A stretch of DNA of 64,000 bases from Photobacterium chitinilyticum (GCF_004104355.1 NZ_RJLM01000001.1:62001-126000), one strand, 5' to 3'. Positions 37,695-47,700 are shown, counted from the first letter of the stretch. Numbers and translations: made by a program. The notes: a model not told the origin generated them from the sequence alone.

Positions 37695-37772
37695 TTTCGA
37701 TTTTTCCACATAGTCGTTATTACTTGCTGCGTGCCTAAGGCCATGTGATGTTAGGGCTAATTCTGATTCTGT

Positions 37773-38609
37773 CTATATCAGGATCGACAGCCCCTCTCTC
37801 TTTGGCTCGGAAACTTGCGGGGGGCGAAACGTAAATGTAGCAGGCTCACTTTGGATCCCCAGTATTGCCAATCGCTCGGTCAGAATAGGTGAAAGTGATT
37901 CAGTTCGCTGAAGCCAGTTTCTGCTGTCGGATTCAAAATGTAGCGCCAACGTTTCTTTTTCCCATACAGCAACTGCATGCACGGTATCGTCGTGACCGAC
38001 AGGCAACGCCAGCCGGATGGTCCATTTGGGAGAATGGTTAGATTTTTTACCTGCACCAGAGCCGGGATCTTTTTCCACTGACAATTTCAGCTCGCGACCG
38101 TTCGGTTGCAGCAGGTGTAGTTGCAGCAAGGTGGTATCCGTGTCTTTTACGGCAGGAGCCAACCGTTGTTCTGCTGCGAGTTTGAGCAATGCACTGAACT
38201 CCTCCTGCTTATCAGCAGGAAGCTGTAGTAACCACTGTTTTAGCGGACTATCTGATTGCCTAGATTGTTCCAACAGCTGGGCCAGCACTTGCTTGCCTGC
38301 ACCTTGTCTAAGCCATTGTATGAGAGTGGCTTGATTTTCAGGCATTAGAAGCTGAGACAGCAAATTAGTCACAATAGGTGATGATGGCATCGATGAACTA
38401 GAAGCGAGTGCTACAAAAGTTGTAAAAAAACGTTGCAGCACATTCATTTGCATTAATACTTGAGAGAGTTGGGAAATTTGTCCCTTAATAGGGATATTGG
38501 TATTCACGGTTTGAGGTAATTTGTGATTTGTCTCATTTCCTGGCACTTTTTTAGGGTGTAGTTGTCCACTCTTAGTTAAAGCAGAGGCTTGGAGGTTATC
38601 GATACGCAT
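37773..38609 (-). CDS. FliK-like protein, partner of the FlhB-like gene
   Basis: A 278-residue, Leu/Gln-rich soluble protein. The C-terminal ~110 residues ('KWTIRLALPVGHDDTVHAVA', then 'LHFESDSRNWLQRTESLSPI') follow the FliK hook-length (Flg_hook) domain pattern of a beta-rich block followed by a helical 'L...L..LGI' segment. It precedes the FlhB-tail gene on the same strand (79 bases apart), so the two probably form an operon. A GTG at 38618 is an alternative start. No direct evidence of function. Confidence 0.65.
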   Translation of the reverse strand: MRIDNLQASALTKSGQLHPKKVPGNETNHKLPQTVNTNIPIKGQISQLSQVLMQMNVLQRFFTTFVALASSSSMPSSPIVTNLLSQLLMPENQATLIQWLRQGAGKQVLAQLLEQSRQSDSPLKQWLLQLPADKQEEFSALLKLAAEQRLAPAVKDTDTTLLQLHLLQPNGRELKLSVEKDPGSGAGKKSNHSPKWTIRLALPVGHDDTVHAVAVWEKETLALHFESDSRNWLQRTESLSPILTERLAILGIQSEPATFTFRPPQVSEPKREGLSILI

Positions 38610-38726
38610 GTATGTCACAATTACTAACCTAAGTGATAGAAGTATACAACTGGGTGTCTAACAAAATTCTGGACCAGTGTGGTAATATGCCCGCTAAATT
38701 GTGTCACCTAGGATACATCATTTAAT

Positions 38727-39377
38727 ATGTTGTCTGTACAAGAATTAAGCTGTGTCCGTGACGAGCGGGTATTGTTCGATGACCTGAGTTTTTCCGTTTC
38801 ATCGGGAGAGCTGGTTCAGGTTGAGGGACATAACGGCGCCGGAAAAACAACCTTGCTGCGGATCATTGCCGGTCTCGGGCGAGCAGACAGCGGTAACGTG
38901 TGCTGGAATAACGAAAAGATCGAATCAGCACGGGAAGACTACTACCAGGATTTGCTGTTCCTCGGTCACCAGACCGGGGTAAAGCGTGAGCTGACCGCTT
39001 TTGAAAACCTGGCTTTTTTCCAGGCAATGCATACCAATACGGAAGGCTCTGGTTTGAAGGGTAAGCCGCAGGTTAGCGGCGAAGAGTGCTTATGGCAGGC
39101 ACTGGCTCATGTCGGTCTTGCCGGGCGGGAAGATGTCCCTGCCGGTCAGCTTTCAGCCGGCCAGCAGCGCCGTGTGGCATTGGCCCGTTTGTGGATAAGC
39201 AATCATAAGCTATGGATTCTGGATGAGCCATTAACGGCCATCGATAAACAAGGCGTGAAAGTGCTGGAACAGTTATTCCTGTCGCATGTCGAGCGTGGTG
39301 GTGTGGTGTTGCTTACGACTCACCAGGATATGTTTACAGACAGTAATCATTTACGGAAGATTAAGTTGGGGCAGTAG
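38727..39377 (+). CDS. ccmA: Heme exporter ATP-binding protein CcmA
   Basis: A 216-residue ABC ATPase: Walker [11 protein letters not shown], signature '[14 protein letters not shown]', Walker B '[12 protein letters not shown]'. With CcmB/C it releases holo-CcmE during System I cytochrome c maturation. The 117-base gap from the divergent FliK-like gene has a possible extended -10 (TGGTAATAT, 38680-38688) but no convincing -35. Confidence 0.95.
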   Translation: MLSVQELSCVRDERVLFDDLSFSVSSGELVQVEGHNGAGKTTLLRIIAGLGRADSGNVCWNNEKIESAREDYYQDLLFLGHQTGVKRELTAFENLAFFQAMHTNTEGSGLKGKPQVSGEECLWQALAHVGLAGREDVPAGQLSAGQQRRVALARLWISNHKLWILDEPLTAIDKQGVKVLEQLFLSHVERGGVVLLTTHQDMFTDSNHLRKIKLGQ

Positions 39378-39383
39378 TTCAGG

Positions 39384-40052
39384 ATGCTAAGCGCTATTTT
39401 TCAAGTCATTCGACGTGAACTGCTGATTGCATTTCGTCGTCAGGCTGATGTGTTTAACCCGTTGTGGTTTTTTATCATTGTGATCACCCTGTTCCCGTTG
39501 GGAGTAGGACCGGAGCCGAATCTGTTGGCTCGGATTGCACCAGGTATTGTTTGGGTGGCGGCCTTGCTGGCGGCATTGTTGTCACTGGAGCGTTTGTTTC
39601 GAGATGACTTTGTCGATGGCTCGCTTGAGCAGATGCTGCTGATGCCGACCCCGTTGCCGGTGCTGGCATTTGCTAAGATGGTGGCACATTGGCTACTTAC
39701 CGGTGTACCTTTGCTTTTGATCAGCCCGTTGCTGGCAATTTTGCTATCGCTAGATTGGCAGACGTGGCAGGCAGTGGTACTGACACTGCTTATCGGTACG
39801 CCGACATTGAGTTTTCTCGGGGCAATAGGGGTTGCCCTGACTGTGGGGCTGCGCAAAGGTGGCGTGTTGTTGAGCCTGTTGATTTTGCCGCTGTATATCC
39901 CCGTGCTTATCTTTGCAACTTCTGCCATTGATGCAGCCAGCCTTGGCATGGCTTTCAATGGGCAACTAGCATTGATGGGAGCGATGTTGGTTGGCTCGGC
40001 CACGTTGGCACCATTTGCCGTTGCCGCTTCATTACGAATTAGTGTGCAATAA
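39384..40052 (+). CDS. ccmB: Heme exporter membrane protein CcmB
   Basis: A 222-residue protein with six membrane helices and the CcmB pattern 'FFIIVITLFPLGVGPEPNLL', 'IAPGIVWVAALLAALLSLER'. It is the permease partner of CcmA, six bases downstream. A 222-codon frame on the opposite strand is a shadow. Confidence 0.96.
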   Translation: MLSAIFQVIRRELLIAFRRQADVFNPLWFFIIVITLFPLGVGPEPNLLARIAPGIVWVAALLAALLSLERLFRDDFVDGSLEQMLLMPTPLPVLAFAKMVAHWLLTGVPLLLISPLLAILLSLDWQTWQAVVLTLLIGTPTLSFLGAIGVALTVGLRKGGVLLSLLILPLYIPVLIFATSAIDAASLGMAFNGQLALMGAMLVGSATLAPFAVAASLRISVQ

Positions 40053-40288
40053 AAGATTACAATTAGACTTGAGTAATATGTCTCATAATAATGGATCTCA
40101 TGAGACAATTTTGAGCAAGAACAAGGAAGCGAAGGTTAGGCGAGTAAGTACCTCAAAGGAGGTATTCAACTTTGCTTATCCTGAATGAATGATGAGAAGT
40201 GTTTCATTAGTATGTTGTTCTTCACTGATAGTGAACGATACGCTGGCTGAAAACGTACTTATTACAATTATACGAGTAGAGCAGAAAT
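40053..40288. other. Unusual gap inside the ccm operon (ccmB-ccmC)
   Basis: 236 bases separate ccmB and ccmC, while all other ccm genes touch or overlap. The gap holds a hairpin TACCTC-AAAG-GAGGTA (40149-40164), an operator-like palindrome TTCACT-GAT-AGTGAA (40221-40235), and a 36-codon frame (40078-40188) with only a weak ribosome site. It may contain a second promoter for ccmC onward; no clear -35/-10 pair is seen. Confidence 0.5.
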
Positions 40289-41020
40289 ATGTGGAAGTGG
40301 TTACATCCCTACGCGAAAGCTGAAAATTGCTACCGTCTATGCGGTACCCTGTTACCTTGGTTCTCAATTATTGCGATGTTGGGAATTATTGGCGGTACTA
40401 TCTGGGGATTAATGTTTGCCCCGACAGATTACCAGCAGGGCGATAGTTTCCGGATCATTTATCTTCATGTTCCTGCGGCCATCTGGTCGATGGGGGCCTA
40501 TATGTCGATGGCGATTGCCGCCTTTATCGGTATGGTCTGGCAGATCAGGCTATCCGATATGGCAGCTGCGGCAATGGCGCCTATAGGTGCTGTCTTTACC
40601 GTGATTGCTCTACTCACTGGTGCTATTTGGGGCAAACCGATGTGGGGAGCCTGGTGGGTATGGGATGCCCGTTTGACTTCCGAGCTGATTTTGCTGTTCC
40701 TGTATCTAGGTGTAATCGCGCTTTATAGCGCCTTCGATGATCAGAAGACGGCGGCAAAGGCTGCGGGTATTCTCGCGATGGTCGGCGTGATTAACCTGCC
40801 TATCATCCACTTCTCGGTTGAGTGGTGGAATACACTGCACCAAGGTGCCACAATTACGAAATTTGATAAACCGTCGATGGATAGCAGCATGCTGTGGCCG
40901 CTGTTACTGAATATTGTCGGCTTTGCCTGTTTCTTTGGTGCGGTAACACTGGTACGTCTACGCAATGAAATCATTGCCCGTGAAAGTCATCGCCCTTGGG
41001 TACGCGAATTAATGAAGTGA
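40289..41020 (+). CDS. ccmC: Heme lyase/export protein CcmC
   Basis: A 243-residue protein with six membrane helices and the heme-handling WWD motif 'WGAWWVWDARLTSELIL' flanked by conserved His residues ('IYLHVPAAIWSM', 'IIHFSVEWWNTLHQ'). It delivers heme to CcmE at the periplasmic face. Confidence 0.96.
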   Translation: MWKWLHPYAKAENCYRLCGTLLPWFSIIAMLGIIGGTIWGLMFAPTDYQQGDSFRIIYLHVPAAIWSMGAYMSMAIAAFIGMVWQIRLSDMAAAAMAPIGAVFTVIALLTGAIWGKPMWGAWWVWDARLTSELILLFLYLGVIALYSAFDDQKTAAKAAGILAMVGVINLPIIHFSVEWWNTLHQGATITKFDKPSMDSSMLWPLLLNIVGFACFFGAVTLVRLRNEIIARESHRPWVRELMK

Positions 41021-41027
41021 GGCCATC

Positions 41028-41234
41028 ATGCATTTTGAATCTTTCAGTGACTTTTTAGCGATGGGTGGTTACGCATCTTATGTCTGGGGGGCCTATGGCA
41101 TCTCCTTTGCCGCACTACTGTGGATTTTAATTTCAAGTCTGAGTAAAAAACGCCGCCTTGCGGTAGAAATCAAGAACAAAATCGCTCGTGAGCACCGTAT
41201 TAAAGAAGCGAAAAAACTGGAGAACACACTATGA
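41028..41234 (+). CDS. ccmD: Heme exporter accessory protein CcmD
   Basis: A 68-residue single-pass protein ('[20 protein letters not shown]') with a basic, helical C-terminal tail. CcmD helps release CcmE from CcmABC. It overlaps ccmE by 4 bases. Confidence 0.93.
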   Translation: MHFESFSDFLAMGGYASYVWGAYGISFAALLWILISSLSKKRRLAVEIKNKIAREHRIKEAKKLENTL

Positions 41235-41716
41235 ACCCGAGACGAAAAAAACGCCTGACGTTAGTGTTGGCGTTAGTTCTGGGCCTCGGCGCAACGATTG
41301 GTTTGATGCTATATGCGTTAAACCAGAATATGGACCTGTTCTACACCCCTACCGAGTTGGTACAAGGTAAGCCTGATGGTACCAAGCCCGAAGTAGGGCA
41401 GCGTCTGCGAATTGGCGGTATGGTTGTCGTGGGGTCGGTTCAACGTGATCCACAGTCGCTGATCGTACGTTTTGATGTGGCAGATGTCGGCCCGGCAGTT
41501 ACTATTAAGTACGATGGTATTTTGCCGGATCTGTTCCGTGAAGGTCAGGGCATCGTGGCACAGGGTGTGCTGATTGATCCAACGACAATAGAAGCTCACG
41601 AAGTGTTGGCAAAACACGATGAAGAGTATATGCCGCCGGAAGTTGCTGAAGCGATGAAGAAAACCCATGAACCTCTTCAATATAGCGAAGAACAGATGCA
41701 GGGTAGTGTTCAATGA
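41231..41716 (+). CDS. ccmE: Periplasmic heme chaperone CcmE
   Basis: A 161-residue protein with an N-terminal anchor helix, an OB-fold core and the heme-binding segment '[14 protein letters not shown]' containing the covalent-heme His. It carries heme from CcmC to CcmF. It overlaps both neighbours by 4 bases. Confidence 0.96.
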   Translation: MNPRRKKRLTLVLALVLGLGATIGLMLYALNQNMDLFYTPTELVQGKPDGTKPEVGQRLRIGGMVVVGSVQRDPQSLIVRFDVADVGPAVTIKYDGILPDLFREGQGIVAQGVLIDPTTIEAHEVLAKHDEEYMPPEVAEAMKKTHEPLQYSEEQMQGSVQ

Positions 41717-43695
41717 TTGCAGAACTAGGGCATTTTAGCCTGATTGTTGCGTTGGGTCTGTCGATCCTCGCAAGTATCTATCCATTGTATGGTGCCTCTG
41801 TCGGCAACCAGTCAATGATGAGAATGGCTCGTCCACTGACTTTCGGTGTGTTCGGCATGTTGCTGTTGTCATTCATCGTATTGTGCTGGGCATTTTACAC
41901 TAACGATTTCACCGTAACCTATGTTGCCAGTAACTCCAACAGCCTATTGCCGTGGTACTACCGTATCACCGCCGTTTGGGGGGCGCATGAAGGTTCACTG
42001 TTGCTTTGGGTATTGATCCAGGCAACTTGGGCAGCAGCCGTTGCCATGTTCAGCCGAGGTATGCCGTTAGAATCAGTTTCTCGGGTTTTGGCGGTAATGG
42101 GTATGATTTCAGTGGGTTTCCTGCTGTTTATCATCGTCACTTCCAACCCGTTCCTACGTACCTTACCTTTCTTCCCGGTTGATGGCCGTGATTTGAATCC
42201 GCTGTTGCAGGATCCGGGTCTGATCATTCACCCGCCGATGTTGTACATGGGCTATGTCGGCTTTTCTGTGGCTTTTGCCTTTGCTATTGCCTCACTGATG
42301 ACAGGTCGTCTGGATACGGCCTGGGCGCGCTGGTCTCGTCCTTGGACGATTGCTGCATGGTCATTCCTGACTCTTGGTATCGCACTAGGTTCATGGTGGG
42401 CTTACTATGAACTAGGCTGGGGTGGCTGGTGGTTCTGGGATCCGGTAGAAAACGCATCTTTCATGCCATGGCTTGCGGGCACGGCATTGATGCACTCACT
42501 TTCTGTTACGGAAAAACGCGGTACATTTAAAGCCTGGACAGTGCTGTTAGCAATTTCAGCGTTCTCGCTAAGCTTACTGGGTACTTTCCTCGTTCGTTCT
42601 GGTGTCTTGGTGTCGGTGCATGCTTTTGCATCAGATCCGGCGCGAGGCATGTTTATTCTTGGCTTCCTTGTCGTCGTTATCGGCGGTTCTTTGTTGCTGT
42701 ATGCACTACGCGGTGGTCAAATTAGAGCGCGTGGTAACTATAGCCTGTTCTCGCGTGAGAACCTGCTGCTTGCTAATAACCTGTTGTTGATTGCCGGCTT
42801 ATTGGTTGTGTTGATCGGCACCCTGTTACCGTTGATCCACAAGCAGATTGGTCTTGGTTCTGTATCAATTGGTGTTCCGTTCTTCAATACTCTGTTTACA
42901 TGGCTGATGATCCCGTTTGCCTTCATTCTGGGTATTGGCCCAATGGTGCGTTGGAAACGCGATAATATATCGAACATCACCAAGCCGATGATTATCTCTG
43001 CGGCGATCACGCTGCCGTTCTCGTTTTTGGCCATAATGCTGTTTACTGACAGCATGGAGCCAATGGCGATACTGGGTTTAGTCATGGCGGTTTGGATCGT
43101 AGTGATGCACGGGTTCGAGCTCTACCAGCGTGCCACGCACCGCCATACTTTCATGAAGGGTTTGGGCAAACTAGGTCGTAGCCACTGGGCGATGATGCTT
43201 GGTCATATTGGCCTGGCCGTCTCTGTGATCGGTATGACGTTGGTTTCCAACTACGATATCGAGCGGGATGTTCGGTTGGCTCCGGGCGAAACCATACAGG
43301 TGCAGGGTTATGATTTTAACTTTGCCGGTCTGCGTGATGCCGATGGCCCGAACTATGACGGTTATATCGCTGACTTCAATATTACCCGTAATGGTAAGCA
43401 TGAGACCACTCTGCACGCAGAGAAACGTTTTTATACTACAGCTGGCTCGATGATGACCGAAGCGGCTATCGACAGCGGTGTTACCCGCGACCTGTATGTC
43501 GCCATGGGCGAGAGACTGGACGATGGTGCCTGGGCTGTCCGAATTTACTTCAAACCATTTGTAAACTGGATTTGGTTTGGCTCAGTACTAATGGCCTTAG
43601 GTGGCGTGATGGCAATTAGTGATAAACGTTACCGTTTTCGTAAGAAAGCTAAAGTTGGCAATGCTAAAGCCGCCAAACAAGCAGAGGTTAACTGA
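41713..43695 (+). CDS. ccmF: Cytochrome c heme lyase subunit CcmF
   Basis: A 660-residue protein with about 15 membrane helices and the WWD domain '[19 protein letters not shown]'. It attaches heme to apocytochrome c with CcmH/CcmI. Length is normal for the family. The stop overlaps the ccmG start. Confidence 0.97.
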   Translation: MIAELGHFSLIVALGLSILASIYPLYGASVGNQSMMRMARPLTFGVFGMLLLSFIVLCWAFYTNDFTVTYVASNSNSLLPWYYRITAVWGAHEGSLLLWVLIQATWAAAVAMFSRGMPLESVSRVLAVMGMISVGFLLFIIVTSNPFLRTLPFFPVDGRDLNPLLQDPGLIIHPPMLYMGYVGFSVAFAFAIASLMTGRLDTAWARWSRPWTIAAWSFLTLGIALGSWWAYYELGWGGWWFWDPVENASFMPWLAGTALMHSLSVTEKRGTFKAWTVLLAISAFSLSLLGTFLVRSGVLVSVHAFASDPARGMFILGFLVVVIGGSLLLYALRGGQIRARGNYSLFSRENLLLANNLLLIAGLLVVLIGTLLPLIHKQIGLGSVSIGVPFFNTLFTWLMIPFAFILGIGPMVRWKRDNISNITKPMIISAAITLPFSFLAIMLFTDSMEPMAILGLVMAVWIVVMHGFELYQRATHRHTFMKGLGKLGRSHWAMMLGHIGLAVSVIGMTLVSNYDIERDVRLAPGETIQVQGYDFNFAGLRDADGPNYDGYIADFNITRNGKHETTLHAEKRFYTTAGSMMTEAAIDSGVTRDLYVAMGERLDDGAWAVRIYFKPFVNWIWFGSVLMALGGVMAISDKRYRFRKKAKVGNAKAAKQAEVN

Positions 43696-44249
43696 TGAAT
43701 AAGAAATTATTGTTTGTACCTCTGGTACTGTTTTTGGCTCTGGCGATGGTATTTATGGTCCAGCTGACCCGCAATGCAGGCGGTGACGATCCGACCAAGC
43801 TTGAGTCGGTATTGGTGGGTAAACCTGTACCGAATTTCAAACTTGAAGACTTGGTTGAAACGGGCAAGTTGTACGAGCAGGATATCTTCAAAGGTGAGCC
43901 ACTGCTGCTGAATGTATGGGCGACATGGTGTCCTACGTGTTATGCCGAGCATACCTACCTCAATGATCTGGCAAGTAAAGGCGTGAAGATCATTGGTCTT
44001 AACTATAAGGATGAGCGTATCAAGGCTGTCCGGTGGTTAAACGAGTTAGGTAACCCTTATATTCATAGCCTGTTCGATGGTAACGGTATGTTAGGGATGG
44101 ATCTGGGGGTCTATGGCGCACCAGAGACCTTCCTGATTGATGCCAAGGGTATCGTTCGTTATCGCCATGTTGGCGATGTTAATGAGCGCAACTGGGCAGA
44201 CACGCTTGAGCCGATGTATCAGGCACTGCTGGAGGAAGCGAAGGGATGA
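43695..44249 (+). CDS. ccmG: Thiol:disulfide oxidoreductase CcmG (DsbE)
   Basis: A 184-residue membrane-anchored thioredoxin-fold protein: one N-terminal helix, active site 'NVWATWCPTCYAEH', and 'GVYGAPETFLID' with the cis-Pro region. It reduces the apocytochrome CXXCH cysteines with CcmH. Confidence 0.96.
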   Translation: MNKKLLFVPLVLFLALAMVFMVQLTRNAGGDDPTKLESVLVGKPVPNFKLEDLVETGKLYEQDIFKGEPLLLNVWATWCPTCYAEHTYLNDLASKGVKIIGLNYKDERIKAVRWLNELGNPYIHSLFDGNGMLGMDLGVYGAPETFLIDAKGIVRYRHVGDVNERNWADTLEPMYQALLEEAKG

Positions 44250-44749
44250 TCAAAAGAATCACAGCCATACTTCTGGGGCTTAGCCTTGTGTTGGCAGCTG
44301 CGCTTCCAGTATCGGCAGCCATTGATGTTTATGAGTTTAAAACTCTTGAACAGGAACAAGCTTTCCACAACCTGACTGCAACGCTGCGCTGTCCTAAATG
44401 TCAGAACAACACCATCGCGGATTCAAATGCTGAACTGGCCAAAGATATGCGGCAGAAGGCGTTTGATTTGCTAAGCGAAGGTAAAAGCGAGCAAGATGTC
44501 GTCGACTATATGATTGCCCGTTATGGCAACTTTGTGACCTACGATCCACCGCTGATGCTGTCAACGATCATCCTGTGGGCTGGTCCATTGTTGTTTGTGT
44601 TGATCGGTTTTACGGTGTTGGTGATGCGCTCTCGCAAAAATGGAGAGAAGCAAACAACAGTAAAGCTGAAAGCAGATGAAGAACAACGCTTGAAATCACT
44701 GTTGGAAGAAATGGAACAACAACCGAATAACAACGGGAAGGTGAAGTAA
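44246..44749 (+). CDS. ccmH: Cytochrome c maturation thiol protein CcmH
   Basis: A 167-residue protein with a signal peptide, the redox motif 'LRCPKCQNNTIADSNA' and a C-terminal membrane helix ('ILWAGPLLFVLIGFTVLVM'). This is the short CcmH form; the TPR part is the separate ccmI next door. Overlaps neighbours by 4 and 1 bases. Confidence 0.96.
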   Translation: MIKRITAILLGLSLVLAAALPVSAAIDVYEFKTLEQEQAFHNLTATLRCPKCQNNTIADSNAELAKDMRQKAFDLLSEGKSEQDVVDYMIARYGNFVTYDPPLMLSTIILWAGPLLFVLIGFTVLVMRSRKNGEKQTTVKLKADEEQRLKSLLEEMEQQPNNNGKVK

Positions 44750-45975
44750 TGACGTTGTTTTGGCTAATAACCGTTGTTTTGGTTCTGATCGCTGCAGCTA
44801 TTTTCATTGTGCCTATGCTGTATGGCAAAACGCAAGATGATATCGCTAGCCGTGATGAGCTGAACAAAGCCTTCTTTAAAGATCGTATTGACGAGTTGGA
44901 AGAAGAAACCAGCGAAGGCTTGGTTTCTAATCAGGGTGAGCTGGTGTCTGAGTTGCAGCAGTCATTGCTTGATGACGTGCCAGTGCATACTGATCAGCAA
45001 AAAACGGCGGTAAGTACTGCCATGTTGATCCCTGGTCTTATTTTGCTGGTGGGTGTGTGTTACGGCATGTACTTCAGTGTCGGCAATCTTGATAAGGTGG
45101 AATCTTGGCAACAGACAGTCGCGCAGCTACCTGAACTATCGAAGCGTCTGATGGATGAGCAAAGTGCCGATCCGCTGAGTGATGCCGAGATGAACGATTT
45201 GACCTTGGCACTGCGTACCCGTCTGCATGATAACCCGAATGATGCGACAGGTTGGTTGCTGCTTGGTCGTATCGGTATGGCGAATCGCGATGCTGATACA
45301 GCACAGGGAGCAATGAAGCGTGCGTATGCATTGGAACCAGGAAATCCTGAGGTTCAGCTGAGCTATGCCCAAACTCTGATGTTGATTGGTGATCCGGCTA
45401 AGAGCGACTATGCACGCCAGCTATTACGCAGTGTTATCAAGCAGGATCACACCAATATTCGTGCGATGTCACTGTTGGCTTTCGATTCGTTTGAACGTGG
45501 AGATTACCCGCAGGCCGTCTCATACTGGACCATGATGAAGAAGATGATTGGTGAAGATGATCCTCGAGCCAAGATGCTGGACCGCAGTATTGAACGAGCG
45601 CAGGCTCAGATCACTCAGGTAAGCAAACAGGCTGCTATCCCGACAAAGACTGTCTCGGTGAAAGTGGAGCTAGGCTCATCCGTCAATCTGCCTACGCAGG
45701 GGCTGGTTATTATCTCAGTGCATTCTGCTGATGGCGCACCGATGCCTGTTGCAGCACGTCGGATGCCGTTGTCTCAGTTCCCGTTGATGCTAACGCTGAG
45801 CGATAGCGATAGCATGATCCCTGAACGTTTGATGTCGTCGTTACCCAATATGATTGTTAAAGCGCGTATTGATACTGATGGTAATGTGATGACCAAGAAA
45901 GGCGACTGGTATGGTCAGAGCGATGTAATTTCGCTTGGCGGCTCCACAAATGTGGTGATTGATAAGCAATACTGA
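44749..45975 (+). CDS. ccmI: Apocytochrome c chaperone CcmI
   Basis: A 408-residue protein with two membrane helices (~1-22 and ~95-115), a cytosolic helical loop and a periplasmic TPR domain ('ALRTRLHDNPNDATGWLLLG', 'AYALEPGNPEVQLSYAQTLM') followed by a beta-rich C-terminal domain. It presents apocytochrome to the lyase. It is the last ccm gene. Confidence 0.94.
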   Translation: MTLFWLITVVLVLIAAAIFIVPMLYGKTQDDIASRDELNKAFFKDRIDELEEETSEGLVSNQGELVSELQQSLLDDVPVHTDQQKTAVSTAMLIPGLILLVGVCYGMYFSVGNLDKVESWQQTVAQLPELSKRLMDEQSADPLSDAEMNDLTLALRTRLHDNPNDATGWLLLGRIGMANRDADTAQGAMKRAYALEPGNPEVQLSYAQTLMLIGDPAKSDYARQLLRSVIKQDHTNIRAMSLLAFDSFERGDYPQAVSYWTMMKKMIGEDDPRAKMLDRSIERAQAQITQVSKQAAIPTKTVSVKVELGSSVNLPTQGLVIISVHSADGAPMPVAARRMPLSQFPLMLTLSDSDSMIPERLMSSLPNMIVKARIDTDGNVMTKKGDWYGQSDVISLGGSTNVVIDKQY

Positions 45976-45996
45976 TAACTTCGCTGGAACTCATAG

Positions 45997-46032
45997 AGCA
46001 GGCTGGATATCATTGTCCGGTCTGCTTTTTTT
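45997..46032 (+). terminator. Intrinsic terminator after the ccm operon
   Basis: An 11-bp stem with G-U pairs (AGCAGGCTGGA 45997-46007 with TCCGGTCTGCT 46016-46026) followed by a run of T to 46032. It lies within the overlong upstream reading of mlaA, supporting the shorter mlaA start. Confidence 0.88.
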
Positions 46033-46051
46033 ATTTTCGTGGAATAAACCT

Positions 46052-46867
46052 TTGAAAAGAACAACCCTTTTATCACTGCTTTTGATTCTTGGGCTCTCAG
46101 GCTGTGCCGAGACGCCAAATGATGAGGCTCTAAATCAAGAAACGGCAACGGAAACCAATGCTGAATACGTTGAGCAGGTAACCCAATATAATGTCAAAGG
46201 TACCTATGACCCATTTGAAGGGTTCAACCGCGCTATGTGGGAGCTTAACTATGATTATCTCGACCCGTATGTAGCTCGCCCAGTATCTCTTGCCTATGTA
46301 GACTATGTTCCTTCCCCGGTCAGAACAGGGATCCGTAACTTTCTGTCTAACCTGGATGAACCCGCCAACATGATCAACAGCATTATCATGCTTGATGGTG
46401 AAGAAGCCGTCACCCATTTTAACCGTTTTTGGATCAACTCCGTTTTTGGTTTGGCTGGCTTAATCGATATCGCCACAGCGGCTGATATTACCAAGCCAAG
46501 CGAGCGCGCCTTCGGTGACTCATTGGGTTATTACGGCGTAGAAAACGGCCCTTACTTTATGGTTCCCGTTTATGGCCCTGTTACCCTGCGTGAAGGCGCT
46601 GGCGATTTTGTTGACGGACTTTACTTCCCGCTTAACTTGCTGACATTCTGGCAGAGCTTAGGCAAGTGGGCCTTCGAAGGCATGGAAGACCGCGCCGCTC
46701 TTGTTTCGCAAGAAGGACTGCTAAAAGACTCTCCTGATCCGTATATATTTACCCGAGATGCTTACATCCAGAACAAGAACTTCCGTGCCACAGGTGGCGA
46801 AAGTGTCGCCGAAGAGCCTGAAAGCGAAGAGTATCTGGATGATTTTCTGGATGAGGTGGATGAGTGA
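46052..46867 (+). CDS. mlaA: Outer-membrane lipid asymmetry lipoprotein MlaA (VacJ)
   Basis: A 271-residue lipoprotein: basic start, hydrophobic stretch and lipobox 'LGLSGC', then the MlaA core 'DPFEGFNRAMWELNYDYLDP' and 'FGLAGLIDIATAADITKPSE'. MlaA removes phospholipids from the outer leaflet and passes them to MlaC. The TTG at 46052 is chosen because GGA lies 8 bases upstream and the reading from 45959 would run through the ccm terminator. The C-terminus is acidic. Confidence 0.93.
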   Translation: MKRTTLLSLLLILGLSGCAETPNDEALNQETATETNAEYVEQVTQYNVKGTYDPFEGFNRAMWELNYDYLDPYVARPVSLAYVDYVPSPVRTGIRNFLSNLDEPANMINSIIMLDGEEAVTHFNRFWINSVFGLAGLIDIATAADITKPSERAFGDSLGYYGVENGPYFMVPVYGPVTLREGAGDFVDGLYFPLNLLTFWQSLGKWAFEGMEDRAALVSQEGLLKDSPDPYIFTRDAYIQNKNFRATGGESVAEEPESEEYLDDFLDEVDE

Positions 46868-47319
46868 TTGGTGTTTACGTCTAGTATAACGACAACTCAA
46901 CAAAAAGCGTCAGATTTAATTGCATCATCCAAGACAAGCTAATAAATCTGAATGTTGACGTTGTTGCAGTGCTGTCAATATTCTGACAGTGTAACATGCA
47001 TTTCATGGCAATTAACTGTTACTTTGCATAGGCCCTGTAGCATACTCCGATGAATAAGACTTGGTTGATGTTTATCTTAGTCAAAGAATAAGGGATTGTT
47101 CTTTGATTTAGGTGGGTTAATCATTTTAAAGCTTAATAAACAAATAGTTATGACTGGTTGTTGAAGGTTGGAATAGCCAGTTATTCATCCTGGATATGGC
47201 ATAATTTTGGTCTTAATCAATTTAAAATTGTGAATTAATGTAGTATGCTTTGGTGTTCTAAAATTAGTCTTGATGGCATTTGTGTCATAAAAATAAGTTA
47301 TTAACATGTTGGTTTTGTT
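46868..47319. other. AT-rich boundary region before the polysaccharide locus
   Basis: No gene is seen in these 452 bases. They contain a 9-bp inverted repeat (TCAGATTTA 46910-46918, TAAATCTGA 46943-46951) and a second palindrome CTGTCA-N6-TGACAG (46972-46989). Base composition drops sharply here. A promoter for the next three genes must lie in this stretch, but no -35/-10 pair is convincing. Confidence 0.6.
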
Positions 47320-47700
47320 ATGAAGAAGTTGGTTGTGGACTTAGATGGTACCTTAACTCAGGCTAATACGTCGGATTATCGCAATGTATTACCAAGAGAA
47401 GATGTTATTGAAACACTAAAAGATTATAAAAATAATGGCTTTACAATTACCATTGCAACTGCACGTAATATGCGCACATACGAAGGAAATGTAGGAAAAA
47501 TAAATATCCATACATTACCGATTATAACAGAGTGGTTAAACAAACATAACGTACCGTATGATGAAATTCTTGTTGGAAAACCATGGTGTGGGCATGAAGG
47601 ATTTTACATTGACGATCGTGCAGTACGCCCATCTGAGTTCGCAAGTTTATCTCTCAATGAAATAAATCAATTATTTGAGAAGGAAAAACAATGTTCCTAA
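47320..47700 (+). CDS. HAD-family capsule/polysaccharide phosphatase
   Basis: A 126-residue HAD-fold protein: motif I 'VVDLDGTLTQ' (nucleophile and general acid Asp), motif II 'ITIATARNMRTY' and motif IV 'FYIDDRAVRPSEF'. It has no cap domain, like small capsule-locus phosphatases in Campylobacter and others. It likely dephosphorylates a small precursor, but the substrate is unknown. It overlaps the next gene by 10 bases and so works with it. Confidence 0.75.
   Translation: MKKLVVDLDGTLTQANTSDYRNVLPREDVIETLKDYKNNGFTITIATARNMRTYEGNVGKINIHTLPIITEWLNKHNVPYDEILVGKPWCGHEGFYIDDRAVRPSEFASLSLNEINQLFEKEKQCS

Noticed and set aside
39440-40108. 222-codon frame on the minus strand opposite ccmB
   Set aside because: It is the antisense shadow of a clear six-helix CcmB; no ribosome site and no recognisable protein pattern.
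40078-40188. 36-codon frame in the ccmB-ccmC gap as a real gene
   Set aside because: Weak ribosome site and no family resemblance; kept only as a remark in the gap entry.
45959-46051. 31-residue N-terminal extension of MlaA
   Set aside because: It would encode across an intrinsic terminator and place residues before the lipoprotein signal.
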